Positions 1 to 6,118 of a DNA stretch of 11,764 nt are shown here, piece after piece. Under the pieces are notes generated by a model. That model was not told where the DNA came from. It searched no databases and worked only from the letters and a program-made list of their open reading frames with translations. Location of the stretch: the NCBI GenBank assembly GCA_016650135.1, contig JAENWH010000030.1, positions 1 to 11,764 on the forward strand. Direction: 5' to 3'. The DNA comes from Peptostreptococcaceae bacterium (lineage in GTDB: Bacteria > Bacillota_A > Clostridia > Peptostreptococcales > Anaerovoracaceae). Within the stretch, counting starts at the first letter, position 1. Every line of letters begins with the position of its first letter. A program made the position numbers and the translations under genes.

Positions 1-64
1 CACAGCTTAAAAATTATTTCTTAATGGTTGGATTGTTTGTAAACATCAAGTGGAGGAAATAAAA

Positions 65-649
65 ATGCATTATTACAGTAAATATATTAAGCAGTTGGCA
101 TTTATTATAGTCATAGTATTGCTTGCTGGATCAGGATTTTACAACTGGCACGTTTATCAAATAAATAAATCACTTGAGATTCAAATTCGTGATTCTGTAA
201 AAAATACGGCAACTGTGATGCTTAGTGAGCTAAGAAATATTGAGAATAAGGCATCTGATTTAGACATACTGAGTAAAGAAGATAGGGAAGATATGATTAA
301 AAGCGTTGATAATATATATATTCTGGCAATGACTTTGCCAACTCCAGTCGATGTAGCGGCGGAATATCCGCTCAGTTTTGTTAAGCAAGTTTTATTTGAA
401 TATGGCGTGCCGATCTTAGAAAGAAATCTCAAACTTACGAATGAAGAAATGCAGGATTTTATTGACTTGCAATTCAATCATGCGTACGAAATAATTGATA
501 TTGTTTGTACTGACCGGTATAAATTTAATCAAAATAATTATAATGATTCGCTTAAAAAGCAGGCTGTTGCAATTCAGGATAAATACGTAAAGGTATTTAA
601 AAGCAAAGCTTATTATAATAAGTATAGTGGAAGTGCAGCAAATAGTTAA
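65..649 (+). CDS. Hypothetical membrane-anchored protein, 194 residues
   Basis: I do not recognise a family. The protein has a short basic N-terminus, one hydrophobic segment at about residues 10-26 (LAFIIVIVLLAGSG core) and a mainly helical, charged remainder that should lie outside the cell, so it is probably a single-pass signal-anchored protein. Residues 40-75 are rich in Glu, Lys and Asp and may form a coiled coil. The start is set at the ATG at 65 because GGAGG at 52-56 lies 8 bases upstream. A GTG at 50, in the same frame, would place the ribosome binding site inside the gene. The next gene begins 168 bases downstream, so an operon is uncertain. Codon use fits the neighbours. The existence of the gene is well supported; its function is unknown. 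Confidence 0.8.
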   Translation: MHYYSKYIKQLAFIIVIVLLAGSGFYNWHVYQINKSLEIQIRDSVKNTATVMLSELRNIENKASDLDILSKEDREDMIKSVDNIYILAMTLPTPVDVAAEYPLSFVKQVLFEYGVPILERNLKLTNEEMQDFIDLQFNHAYEIIDIVCTDRYKFNQNNYNDSLKKQAVAIQDKYVKVFKSKAYYNKYSGSAANS

Positions 650-817
650 CAAGTATTTTGTCCGTAATAATTACAGCAGACACGTATGTCTCATTCCGTT
701 TCAAATAATAGACTTGCCTGATGAAGAATCTTCATTTCTATAGAGTTAAAGCAGATTGAACAAATAGAACCGTTATTTCCGAAGTGTACATATAATCTTA
801 AATAAGGGAGGCTTAAT

Positions 818-1033
818 ATGAGTAATATTTTCACTGATATTGCCACTATAATAAATATATCTATTTTAATCACTTTGGGTACAATAAGCGTTTGGATTTT
901 TATAGATGCAAGGAAAAGCAACAATTCGCTTGCAAGTTCATTATTTTGGGCTGTGATTGCATTATTCTTTTCCCCGCCTATTGGCATTGGTATTTATTTT
1001 TACAAAAAACATAGATTAAATGATGCTTCCTAA
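818..1033 (+). CDS. Small two-helix membrane protein (PLDc_N-like topology)
   Basis: This 71-residue protein has two hydrophobic helices (about residues 10-29 and 41-62) joined by a short loop with the motif FIDARK, and a Pro-Gly turn (SPPIGIGIYFY) in the second helix. The layout W-x-F-x-D-A-R-K, then hydrophobic, then P-x-G-x-x-x-Y, is that of small proteins resembling the N-terminal membrane domain of cardiolipin synthase-type phospholipase D enzymes; here no catalytic domain follows. That family link is an inference from the pattern. The ATG at 818 is preceded by GGGAGG at 806-811. A TATAAT at 791-796 could be a -10 box, but no convincing -35 lies 17 bases before it. It could also simply be an orphan membrane peptide. 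Confidence 0.75.
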   Translation: MSNIFTDIATIINISILITLGTISVWIFIDARKSNNSLASSLFWAVIALFFSPPIGIGIYFYKKHRLNDAS

Positions 1034-1169
1034 GCATATATTTTGCCAAGCATATTTTAAACTTGTTTCACTAAACAGGATCAATAAAAATTTATAGATA
1101 GGGGCGTTATAGTCTTCTATTTTGAAATGATATTCTTCGTTTATCTTAACAATGCTTTGAGGTGTAATT

Positions 1170-1736
1170 ATGAAAAAAAAGATACCGTTAACAATATCTT
1201 TACTACTTGTAATATTAATTGTGTATGCTTTAGTAGGCTTTTTAAATAATGGAATCGGTAAAGATGCACAAGAAATAAGACAGACAGCAATTAAATGTAT
1301 AGAATTGAATCAGACGCTTTCAATACTACCTGGTGATTTAAGTAAGAGCAATAAAGCTGTACCTGACAATGAAATATCCAAACAAAACGAAAAGATTAAA
1401 AATGAACTGACAAAAGTGTATAGCTCTTCGTCACAACTTTTGGCATTAAGGATAGACCAGATGTCAATTAATAGTCAAGAAACACAGCGTTCTCGTGTAG
1501 TGGGCGGCGGTGTAAAATCACCCAGATTCTTGTCTGTTAAAATAAATGAAACTACTGCAGCCGCGATAGTAAATGCTACCACCTGGTCCAAATTTACTGA
1601 GTATTTGGAAGATGGTACATCTAAGACTTTTTCGCCAGAAAATAGAGCAAAATATAAGATCAATTTTGTAAAAGAGGATGGGGATTGGAAGGTTTATTAT
1701 ATAAATATGAAATTTCTTCCTGGACAAGAACCATAA
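1170..1736 (+). CDS. Hypothetical signal-anchored extracytoplasmic protein, 188 residues
   Basis: I do not recognise this protein. After MKKK comes a hydrophobic stretch at residues 5-25 without a lipobox, so it is probably a membrane anchor or an uncleaved signal. The rest is hydrophilic and predicted outside. The final third (about residues 120-188) alternates beta-like strands and ends with a pattern of the kind KINFVKEDGDWKVYYI. Such a strand near the C-terminus is typical of NTF2-like or DUF4440-like small alpha+beta domains, which is a weak inference. The ATG at 1170 has a GAGGTG-type ribosome binding site about 8 bases upstream. The gene stands alone, 136 bases after its neighbour and with a gene remnant behind it. 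Confidence 0.75.
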   Translation: MKKKIPLTISLLLVILIVYALVGFLNNGIGKDAQEIRQTAIKCIELNQTLSILPGDLSKSNKAVPDNEISKQNEKIKNELTKVYSSSSQLLALRIDQMSINSQETQRSRVVGGGVKSPRFLSVKINETTAAAIVNATTWSKFTEYLEDGTSKTFSPENRAKYKINFVKEDGDWKVYYINMKFLPGQEP

Positions 1737-1747
1737 ACCATTCCTAA

Positions 1748-1900
1748 TGTTACAAAGATTGGGCTTCTACGAAATGGGGTCCGATTCTTCATGCAAGAAC
1801 AATTGCTTTGCCATATTATAATGGTCTTGATTCCACGCATTATATCTGTGTATCGGGTATCGAACTTAACACTGGTTTAATCAGACCGGCAGATATTTAA
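1748..1900 (+). pseudogene. Start-less 50-codon remnant of an unknown protein
   Basis: An open frame follows a TAA at 1745-1747 and ends with the TAA at 1898-1900. It encodes 50 protein-like residues, including HARTIALPYYNG and ICVSGIELNTGLIRP, with no ATG or GTG in frame and no ribosome binding site before its only TTG. The composition (Trp, Cys, His, Tyr, Pro, Gly) is unlike random AT-rich DNA. The ending CVSGI-(D/E)-x-x-T-G-x-x-IRP recalls the first strand pair of nucleic-acid-related dual OB-fold proteins, which often read CVAGI...G.WIRPV. That link comes from memory and is weak. I read it as a decayed gene fragment, cut at both ends. Confidence 0.35.
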
Positions 1901-1932
1901 TTTTTGCATATATATTTTAACAGGAGGAAAAG

Positions 1933-3072
1933 ATGAAAAGCAAAATTAAACGATTCACCCCTTTAATAATGGTATTTATTGTACTTTTTACTGTGGTCGG
2001 TTGTACAAATAATAATTCCATTAGCTCATCAGCAGAATTTATAAACTTTGACAAGGCTGAAGTACTGGATTATAGCACAGTAAAATCTTTAAGAGAGGAT
2101 TTTTTAATAAAAGAATATCAGCCGCAAATACCGGAAAAGTTTGAATTGGGCTGCATTGCAGCTTATGATTCCAAAATATATTATACTCAATACAAGCCTA
2201 TTAAAATGGGAGAAATGAATCTGGCAACAAATGTCGTGATGCATGATCTTAAAACAGGTGAGAATAAAACGATTTTTCACATCGAAAATTCAGGACATTA
2301 CATAAATGAGCTTTATGCAACGGGAACTTCTTTATTCTGGGTTTTAACAATTAACAATGAGACACGAATTGAAAAGTATGATTTGGCTACTCAAAAGATA
2401 ACCCATGTCAAAATTTTTGAAGATGGTGCCGTTACAATACTTCTTTCATCTGATGAGCGTTATTTGTCCTGGTTTGAAGCAAATAAAGAAAATAAGCGTA
2501 GTTTATTTGTTTATGATACCATAAATGATCAGATTGAATTAATCAGTAGCACAATCGCTCGACAGTCCCCTTATACTAGAGCGCATATAAATGACGGCAT
2601 AATTGCTTTTGTTACAAGCAGCGGAGAATATAACACATTAAATGTTTATGATCTGCAGCATAAAGAATATCGAGCAAAACTCGATTTTGATAAAGAAACA
2701 GAATTTGCAAATCCGATAGCAAACGATAAATTTGTGATTTGGTGTGCAGGCGAATTACTGGGGTCTAATATTGATCTTTATGCATATGACCTAGTGAATA
2801 AAACGACAATAAAGATAAATGATTCCAGTGATAGCGATATCATGGTTTTTTCTTTTGATATTATCGATAGCACTCTATTAATAAATGATTGGAAATCAAA
2901 ACAGATTATTGGCTATGATATTGCAAAAAAAAATAAGTCGGAACTAACTTCTGACCTTAGCGGAACACATTCATACCTATTGGCCGCCGCAACAGCCGAT
3001 CATAACTTTTTGACTTATGATTTAAATAAGCAGCAGATACTTTTATTGAAAAAAATTCCTGACAAAATCTAG
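1933..3072 (+). CDS. Putative lipoprotein with TolB-like beta-propeller repeats
   Basis: The protein (379 residues) starts with a lipoprotein signal: basic MKSKIKR, a hydrophobic core and the lipobox VVGC with Cys24, so it should be lipidated by Lgt and held on the outer face of the membrane. The mature part shows repeated blade-like units, each with a Y-D-L or Y-D-x element followed by a threonine- and lysine-rich strand (for example MHDLKTGENKTIF, EKYDLATQKITHV, LFVYDTINDQIEL, LYAYDLVNKTTIKI). These match the general pattern of TolB/WD40-like or DUF5050-like propellers, which usually bind peptides or polysaccharides. The ATG at 1933 follows AGGAGG at 1922-1927. No protease or peptidase domain is attached. 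Substrate and role are unknown. Confidence 0.85.
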   Translation: MKSKIKRFTPLIMVFIVLFTVVGCTNNNSISSSAEFINFDKAEVLDYSTVKSLREDFLIKEYQPQIPEKFELGCIAAYDSKIYYTQYKPIKMGEMNLATNVVMHDLKTGENKTIFHIENSGHYINELYATGTSLFWVLTINNETRIEKYDLATQKITHVKIFEDGAVTILLSSDERYLSWFEANKENKRSLFVYDTINDQIELISSTIARQSPYTRAHINDGIIAFVTSSGEYNTLNVYDLQHKEYRAKLDFDKETEFANPIANDKFVIWCAGELLGSNIDLYAYDLVNKTTIKINDSSDSDIMVFSFDIIDSTLLINDWKSKQIIGYDIAKKNKSELTSDLSGTHSYLLAAATADHNFLTYDLNKQQILLLKKIPDKI

Positions 3073-3201
3073 TTAATCAGTTTAGCTTTTTCTATGGTTG
3101 TGTCACATCATATAGTTGATAAATGCAAGATATGAATCACTTCTCCGAAGGAGAATTGGGGATACAGTAATAGTAGGACATAGCACCTCATTAGGCACAA
3201 T

Positions 3202-3230
3202 AAAATCAATCAATTCCCTTGATTTTTTAT
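3202..3230 (+). terminator. Weak AT-rich intrinsic terminator candidate
   Basis: AAAATCAA (3202-3209) pairs perfectly with TTGATTTT (3219-3226) around a 9-base loop, and the T-run continues to 3228. The stem has only one G-C pair, so it is a weak terminator. It lies 130 bases after the lipoprotein gene and would be its most likely 3' end. Confidence 0.4.
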
Positions 3231-3258
3231 TCTTGCTATCCCTCTAAAAATTCAATTA

Positions 3259-3287
3259 AAAGGCTAAATATCAACAGTTTAGCCTTT
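3259..3287. terminator. Perfect 10-bp hairpin, possible bidirectional terminator
   Basis: AAAGGCTAAA (3259-3268) and TTTAGCCTTT (3278-3287) are perfect reverse complements with a 9-base loop. T-rich DNA follows on both strands: moderate on the plus strand, TTTTAATTGAATTTTT on the minus strand. It sits between the plus-strand lipoprotein gene and the minus-strand remnant, so it may have served as a shared terminator for converging transcripts. Confidence 0.5.
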
Positions 3288-3404
3288 ATTACATTTTCGT
3301 GGCCAACATAAGACAGTATTGATTTACATTTGCGATGGCGCAGAGCATATAAATAGGGGAAGATTTCAAACGTCATGGAATGATACCAAACAAATCCAAT
3401 AGAA

Positions 3405-3676
3405 TTAGACATTGTAATCAGTAAGCAGTTTAGGCAGGCGGCAGACCCCATTTTCACAAAAATGAACTGTCGGTAATTGGTCAATGCATTTATCTTTGTC
3501 AATGATAATCATGTGAATATCATTTTTATGCAATGAATTGAGTCTTTTGGCTGAATACTCTTTTACAATTTTCTTTTTCGTCTCAAAATCCTTCACATAA
3601 ATCCTCAATTTCTTTACTCCGGTCTGGAGACTCCTTATTACCCTCGAAGGATTCTGTTTTCCAGATGGTTCGTCAT
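3405..3676 (-). pseudogene. Frame-broken small gene remnant, unknown product
   Basis: On the minus strand a strong AGGAGG (3688-3683) stands 6 bases before an ATG at 3676, but this frame reads only MTNHLENRILRG and stops at 3638. A neighbouring frame is open down to the TAG/TAA region at 3405 and reads protein-like sequence (for example KKLRIYVKDFETKKKIVKEY, then DKDKCIDQLPTVHFCENGVC). The third frame after the stop also looks protein-like (KESPDRSKEIEDLCEGF), consistent with one or two small indels in a once continuous gene. An in-frame GTG further inside, or the GTG at 3701, could start a short intact protein instead. I do not recognise the family. The C-terminal part has two cysteines spaced CENGVC. 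Confidence 0.35.
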
Positions 3677-3703
3677 TTTTGACCTCCTGGCAACAGAGCA
3701 CAC

Positions 3704-3732
3704 TTGTTAATGAGATAATTCTAAGATATACT
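3704..3732 (+). promoter_or_regulatory. Sigma-A-type promoter of the oxidoreductase operon
   Basis: TTGTTA at 3704-3709 and TATACT at 3727-3732 are separated by exactly 17 bases and lie 65 bases upstream of the chosen start codon. Both boxes are close to the vegetative consensus. The -10 box falls inside the left arm of the inverted repeat at 3726-3759. Confidence 0.6.
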
Positions 3733-3759
3733 ATTTATATGATTATAAAAATAGTATAT
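3726..3759. promoter_or_regulatory. Perfect 11-bp inverted repeat, candidate repressor operator
   Basis: ATATACTATTT (3726-3736) is repeated as its exact reverse complement AAATAGTATAT (3749-3759) around a 12-base spacer. The arm centres are about 23 bases apart, roughly two helical turns, which suits a dimeric or tetrameric repressor. The left arm covers the -10 box and the right arm covers the likely transcription start, so binding would block initiation. There is no regulator gene in the window. A hairpin in the 5' leader is an alternative, but no T-tract follows. Confidence 0.55.
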
Positions 3760-3796
3760 TTACCAGTACCTGAATATTCGAAAGGTGAGTGAACGC

Positions 3797-5149
3797 ATGA
3801 AAAACATTTTTGATTTAATTGTGATTGGAGCTGGAGCTGCGGGAATGGGTGCAGCAATGAAATGCAAAAAAGGAGGTTTGGATGTCGCTATAGTAGACTC
3901 AAGACCTTTTGGCGGAACCTGTGCACTTCGAGGATGCGATCCTAAAAAAATTCTGGTGGGAGCTGCAGAGCTGATGGATTGGAATCAGCGAATGAAAGGC
4001 AAGGGCTTTGATGCTGCCGGTGAAATCAACTGGACAGACTTAATGGCATTTAAACGTACTTTTACTGAGGGCGTTCCTGAGAATCGAGAGAAATCTCTTC
4101 AGGATGCAGGAATAACCATATTACACGGACATGCTAAATTTATTGAAGAAAATAAAATACAGGTAGAAGACCAGATTTATGAAGCAAAGTATATTGTTAT
4201 TGCAACGGGGTCTATACCGATGCCCTTACCGTTTAAGGGCAATGAGCATGTGATTGACAGTGAAGCATTTCTTGAACTTGAAAAACTGCCGAAGAAAATA
4301 GTATTTGTCGGAGGAGGCTTTATCGCCTTTGAATTTGCACATATTGCGGCTAGAACTGGTGCCGAAGTTCATATTATTGAAACGCAAGATAGACCTCTTG
4401 CCAATTTTGATCAGGATATTGTGAAGATGTTGCTGGAAAAATCAAAAAAAATTGGAATTCAGGTACATACAGGGACAAGTGTCGATTCTGTAGAAAAAAA
4501 TGACGAAGGCTTTATTGTTAACTGTGTGGCAAATAAGGAGAAAGTTGAAATCACTGGCGGACTGGTGGTGAATGGAGCGGGGAGAATCGCAAACATAGCA
4601 GGATTGAATCTGGAAGCAGGTAAAGTAGAGCATATCAACAAAGGTATTCTTGTGAATGAGTATTTGCAGAACATCAGTAATTTCTCTGTCTATGCGACAG
4701 GAGATGCGGTAATTTCTCATGGGCTTCCTTTAACGCCAATCGCTGTCAATGAGGGGAAAATGGCCGCTGCCAACATACTGAAAGGCAATGTAGTCACCCC
4801 TGATTATAAGGTTTTGCCGACGGTTGTGTTTACTGTTCCTAAAATTGGATCAGTTGGATTGACAGAAGCCCAGGTCATTGAAAAGGATTACATCTATGAG
4901 ATTATCAACGTTGACATGTCTGACTGGTATACATATAAAAGAACCAATGATTCATTTGCTATGGCAAAGGTGATTGTGGACAAGGAAACGGATTTGATTT
5001 TAGGGGCTCATATCATGGGCAGTTATGCTGATGAACTGATTAATCATTTTGCGCTGGCAATTCAATACAGCATATCTGCAAAGGAATTGAAACGGTTGAT
5101 TTATGCCTATCCTTCCGCTGCTTCCGATATTGGATACATGCTACCGTAA
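3797..5149 (+). CDS. FAD/NAD(P)-dependent pyridine nucleotide-disulfide oxidoreductase
   Basis: This 450-residue flavoprotein belongs to the glutathione reductase/dihydrolipoamide dehydrogenase/mercuric reductase superfamily (class I). It shows the FAD site GAGAAG at residues 11-16, the redox pair in GGTCALRGC (Cys42, Cys47), ATGS at 136-139, the second dinucleotide motif GGGFIA at 172-177, ATGD at 300-303 and a C-terminal dimerisation domain. Glu195 at the end of the second strand after GGGFIA suggests NADH rather than NADPH, an inference. The C-terminal HPTxSE signature is replaced by YPSAASD (Tyr438), so the His-Glu acid-base dyad of glutathione reductase is absent and the substrate is not predictable. 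The ATG at 3797 follows AGGTGA at 3783-3788 by 8 bases; a GTG at 3785 would overlap that site. A DsrE-like gene follows 47 bases later, most likely in one operon. Confidence 0.9.
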   Translation: MKNIFDLIVIGAGAAGMGAAMKCKKGGLDVAIVDSRPFGGTCALRGCDPKKILVGAAELMDWNQRMKGKGFDAAGEINWTDLMAFKRTFTEGVPENREKSLQDAGITILHGHAKFIEENKIQVEDQIYEAKYIVIATGSIPMPLPFKGNEHVIDSEAFLELEKLPKKIVFVGGGFIAFEFAHIAARTGAEVHIIETQDRPLANFDQDIVKMLLEKSKKIGIQVHTGTSVDSVEKNDEGFIVNCVANKEKVEITGGLVVNGAGRIANIAGLNLEAGKVEHINKGILVNEYLQNISNFSVYATGDAVISHGLPLTPIAVNEGKMAAANILKGNVVTPDYKVLPTVVFTVPKIGSVGLTEAQVIEKDYIYEIINVDMSDWYTYKRTNDSFAMAKVIVDKETDLILGAHIMGSYADELINHFALAIQYSISAKELKRLIYAYPSAASDIGYMLP

Positions 5150-5196
5150 AAATTAATAAATTATAAGTATTATAATGATGATAGGAGAAAAACAGG

Positions 5197-5541
5197 ATGA
5201 AAATTGAAAAATTGACTATACTATGGACAACTGATGATGAAGAAACTGCATTAAACATGATTTTGATGTACACGATGAAGGCGAACGAGAATAAATGGTG
5301 GAAAGAATGTAATCTTATTACATGGGGATCATCAAACAAACTGCTGTGCCAGAGCCTGGAGGTGCAAAACCTTATGAAGCAGATTATGGATGCTGGAGTG
5401 AAGGTGTTTGCATGTAGAAGATGCGCAGAAAGATATGGGCTGGTGGATCAAATTGAAGGTATGGGCATTGAAGTGAAACTGATGGGTGAGCCATTGACAA
5501 AATATTTGCAAGATGACAGTTATAGAGTTTTGTCGATATAG
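5197..5541 (+). CDS. DsrE-like family protein with CxxC motif
   Basis: This 114-residue soluble protein has the DsrE/TusD-like plan: a first strand LTILWTT, a helix (AL.MIL.Y), a second strand with NLITWGSS, then VKVFACRRCAERYG, where Cys73 and Cys76 sit at the position of the sulfur-carrying cysteine of the family, and a final strand with GIEVKLMGEPL. Family members relay sulfur as persulfide (TusD, DsrE) or are small proteins of unknown role. The placement directly behind a disulfide oxidoreductase suggests that the two handle a thiol, disulfide or sulfur substrate together, which is inference. The ATG at 5197 has AGGAG at 5183-5187. Cys38 and Cys51 are further cysteines. No clear strong terminator follows. 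Confidence 0.75.
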   Translation: MKIEKLTILWTTDDEETALNMILMYTMKANENKWWKECNLITWGSSNKLLCQSLEVQNLMKQIMDAGVKVFACRRCAERYGLVDQIEGMGIEVKLMGEPLTKYLQDDSYRVLSI

Positions 5542-5563
5542 ATCAAGTAGTTATGGAACTATA

Positions 5564-5740
5564 GGCTAAATTTGCGAAATTAAAATATATTTATTTCGTA
5601 TTTTGGTGGATTCTTCCTAAGTAAGTAGAAATTTTGGCGGATTTATCTTATTTAAGCTAAATTTTGCTGATAGCGTATAATTTTTTTTTTGAATTATACG
5701 TTTTCACCTTAGAAAACTGATAATAAGTATAATTTTAGCG
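5564..5740. repeat. Degenerate repeats with about 30-bp phasing
   Basis: A core of the form ATTTTGGCGGA recurs as TTTGCGAAA (from 5571), TTTTGGTGGA (5601), TTTTGGCGGA (5632), TTTTGCTGA (5662) and, out of phase, TTTTAGCGA (5733). The first four are spaced 30, 31 and 30 bases, and their upstream flanks share a TAA-like or GTA-like triplet (GCTAA, TTCGT, TAGAA, GCTAA). The copies differ too much for a CRISPR array. Function unknown. Confidence 0.45.
5674..5700. repeat. Hairpin CGTATAATT / AATTATACG with T-rich loop
   Basis: CGTATAATT at 5674-5682 and AATTATACG at 5692-5700 are perfect reverse complements around a 9-base loop, followed on the plus strand by TTTTC. It is the first possible terminator after the DsrE-like gene, but the stem has only two G-C pairs. 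The arms share the CGTATAA core with the hairpin at 5798-5839. Confidence 0.4.
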
Positions 5741-5797
5741 ATAACCAACTTACATATTTTGTTAATTTTATATTATTTATTAATATTTAGTAGATAG

Positions 5798-5839
5798 AAC
5801 GTATAAATTCTCGTGCCAAAACAAAAATATTTATACGTT
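5798..5839. repeat. Inverted repeat AACGTATAAA / TTTATACGTT
   Basis: AACGTATAAA at 5798-5807 and its exact reverse complement at 5830-5839 flank a 22-base spacer. A third, direct copy lies at 5914-5923 with no partner. Possible protein binding sites or a weak hairpin; nothing ties it to a known system. Confidence 0.4.
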
Positions 5840-5935
5840 TTTGCCTCATAAATCGCACATATTGTATAAATGGTAAAAAATGGTTTATCCTAAAATGATT
5901 TTTTTTATTTGAAAACGTATAAAATATCCAATTTT

Positions 5936-6024
5936 CGTCAAAAAAAGTACAGGCTTGGCAAAAAATTATAGACATCGTAAAAAAAGTACAGGTTTCGTGA
6001 AAAATTATAGACTTCGTAAAAAAA
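5936..6024. repeat. 39-40-bp tandem repeat made of 20-bp half units
   Basis: Unit 1 (5936-5975) and unit 2 (5976-6014) agree at most positions, sharing AAAAAAAGTACAGG and AAAAATTATAGAC, and a third copy begins at 6015 and runs into the ychF terminator. On the minus strand each unit splits into two related 20-base parts of the form ACGAa..CTrTAnTTTTTT. One more diverged 20-base part precedes them, giving about five consecutive copies. The T-runs lie directly downstream of the terminator of the minus-strand operon. Confidence 0.6.
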
Positions 6025-6053
6025 TAGGGGCTGCCATTACTGCAGCCCCTATT
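6018..6053 (-). terminator. Strong intrinsic terminator of the lipoprotein-lgt-ychF operon
   Basis: On the minus strand a perfect 12-bp stem (AATAGGGGCTGC at 6053-6042, pairing with 6034-6023) with a 7-base loop is followed by a run of seven T residues. The GC-rich lower stem and T-run are typical of a rho-independent terminator. It lies 65 bases after the ychF stop codon. Confidence 0.9.
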
Positions 6054-6118
6054 ATATGGTTATATAGTTTTATTACCCATTGCATATGCCTGATTATGCA
6101 TAAATTATGTATGAAGTA

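Larger units (their letters stand above)
3073..3784. other. Long intergenic region with hairpins, gene remnant and promoter
   Basis: This 712-base gap holds no intact gene that I can defend. In order it has: a small hairpin TTCTCC-GAA-GGAGAA at 3141-3155 without a T-tract, two AT-rich terminator-like hairpins (3202-3230 and 3259-3287), a frame-broken minus-strand remnant (3405-3676) and the promoter with inverted repeat for the oxidoreductase operon (3704-3759). The best-supported parts are listed as separate features. Confidence 0.6.
5542..6118. other. 577-bp gene-free, AT-rich, repeat-filled region
   Basis: I find no defensible gene here on either strand. The region holds roughly 30-bp phased repeats (5564-5740), inverted pairs of an ACGTATAA-like motif (5674-5700, 5798-5839) plus a further copy at 5914-5923, 39-40-bp tandem units (5936-6024) and the ychF terminator (6018-6053). 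The operons on its two sides converge on it. It may be relaxed intergenic DNA, decayed mobile DNA or the site of an untranslated RNA. Confidence 0.6.

Noticed and set aside
3141..3155. Hairpin TTCTCC-GAA-GGAGAA as a terminator or riboswitch element
   Set aside because: The stem is six base pairs, with no T-tract and no surrounding conserved riboswitch features.
3116..3247. Plus-strand TTG open frame with GDTVIVGHSTSLGTIKS
   Set aside because: No ribosome binding site, and its last third is encoded by terminator-like DNA; too short to support.
3236..3502. Minus-strand 88-codon open frame, considered as a transposase fragment
   Set aside because: No ribosome binding site, it overlaps the other minus-strand remnant, and its end is formed by the hairpin at 3259-3287. 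No transposase motif or terminal inverted repeats are visible.
3797..5149. Mercuric reductase (merA) or glutathione reductase
   Set aside because: There is no N-terminal HMA domain, no C-terminal vicinal cysteine pair as in MerA and no HPTxSE dyad as in glutathione reductase, so only the superfamily can be named.
5564..6024. CRISPR array
   Set aside because: The repeats are degenerate, partly contiguous without spacers, and no cas genes are in the window.
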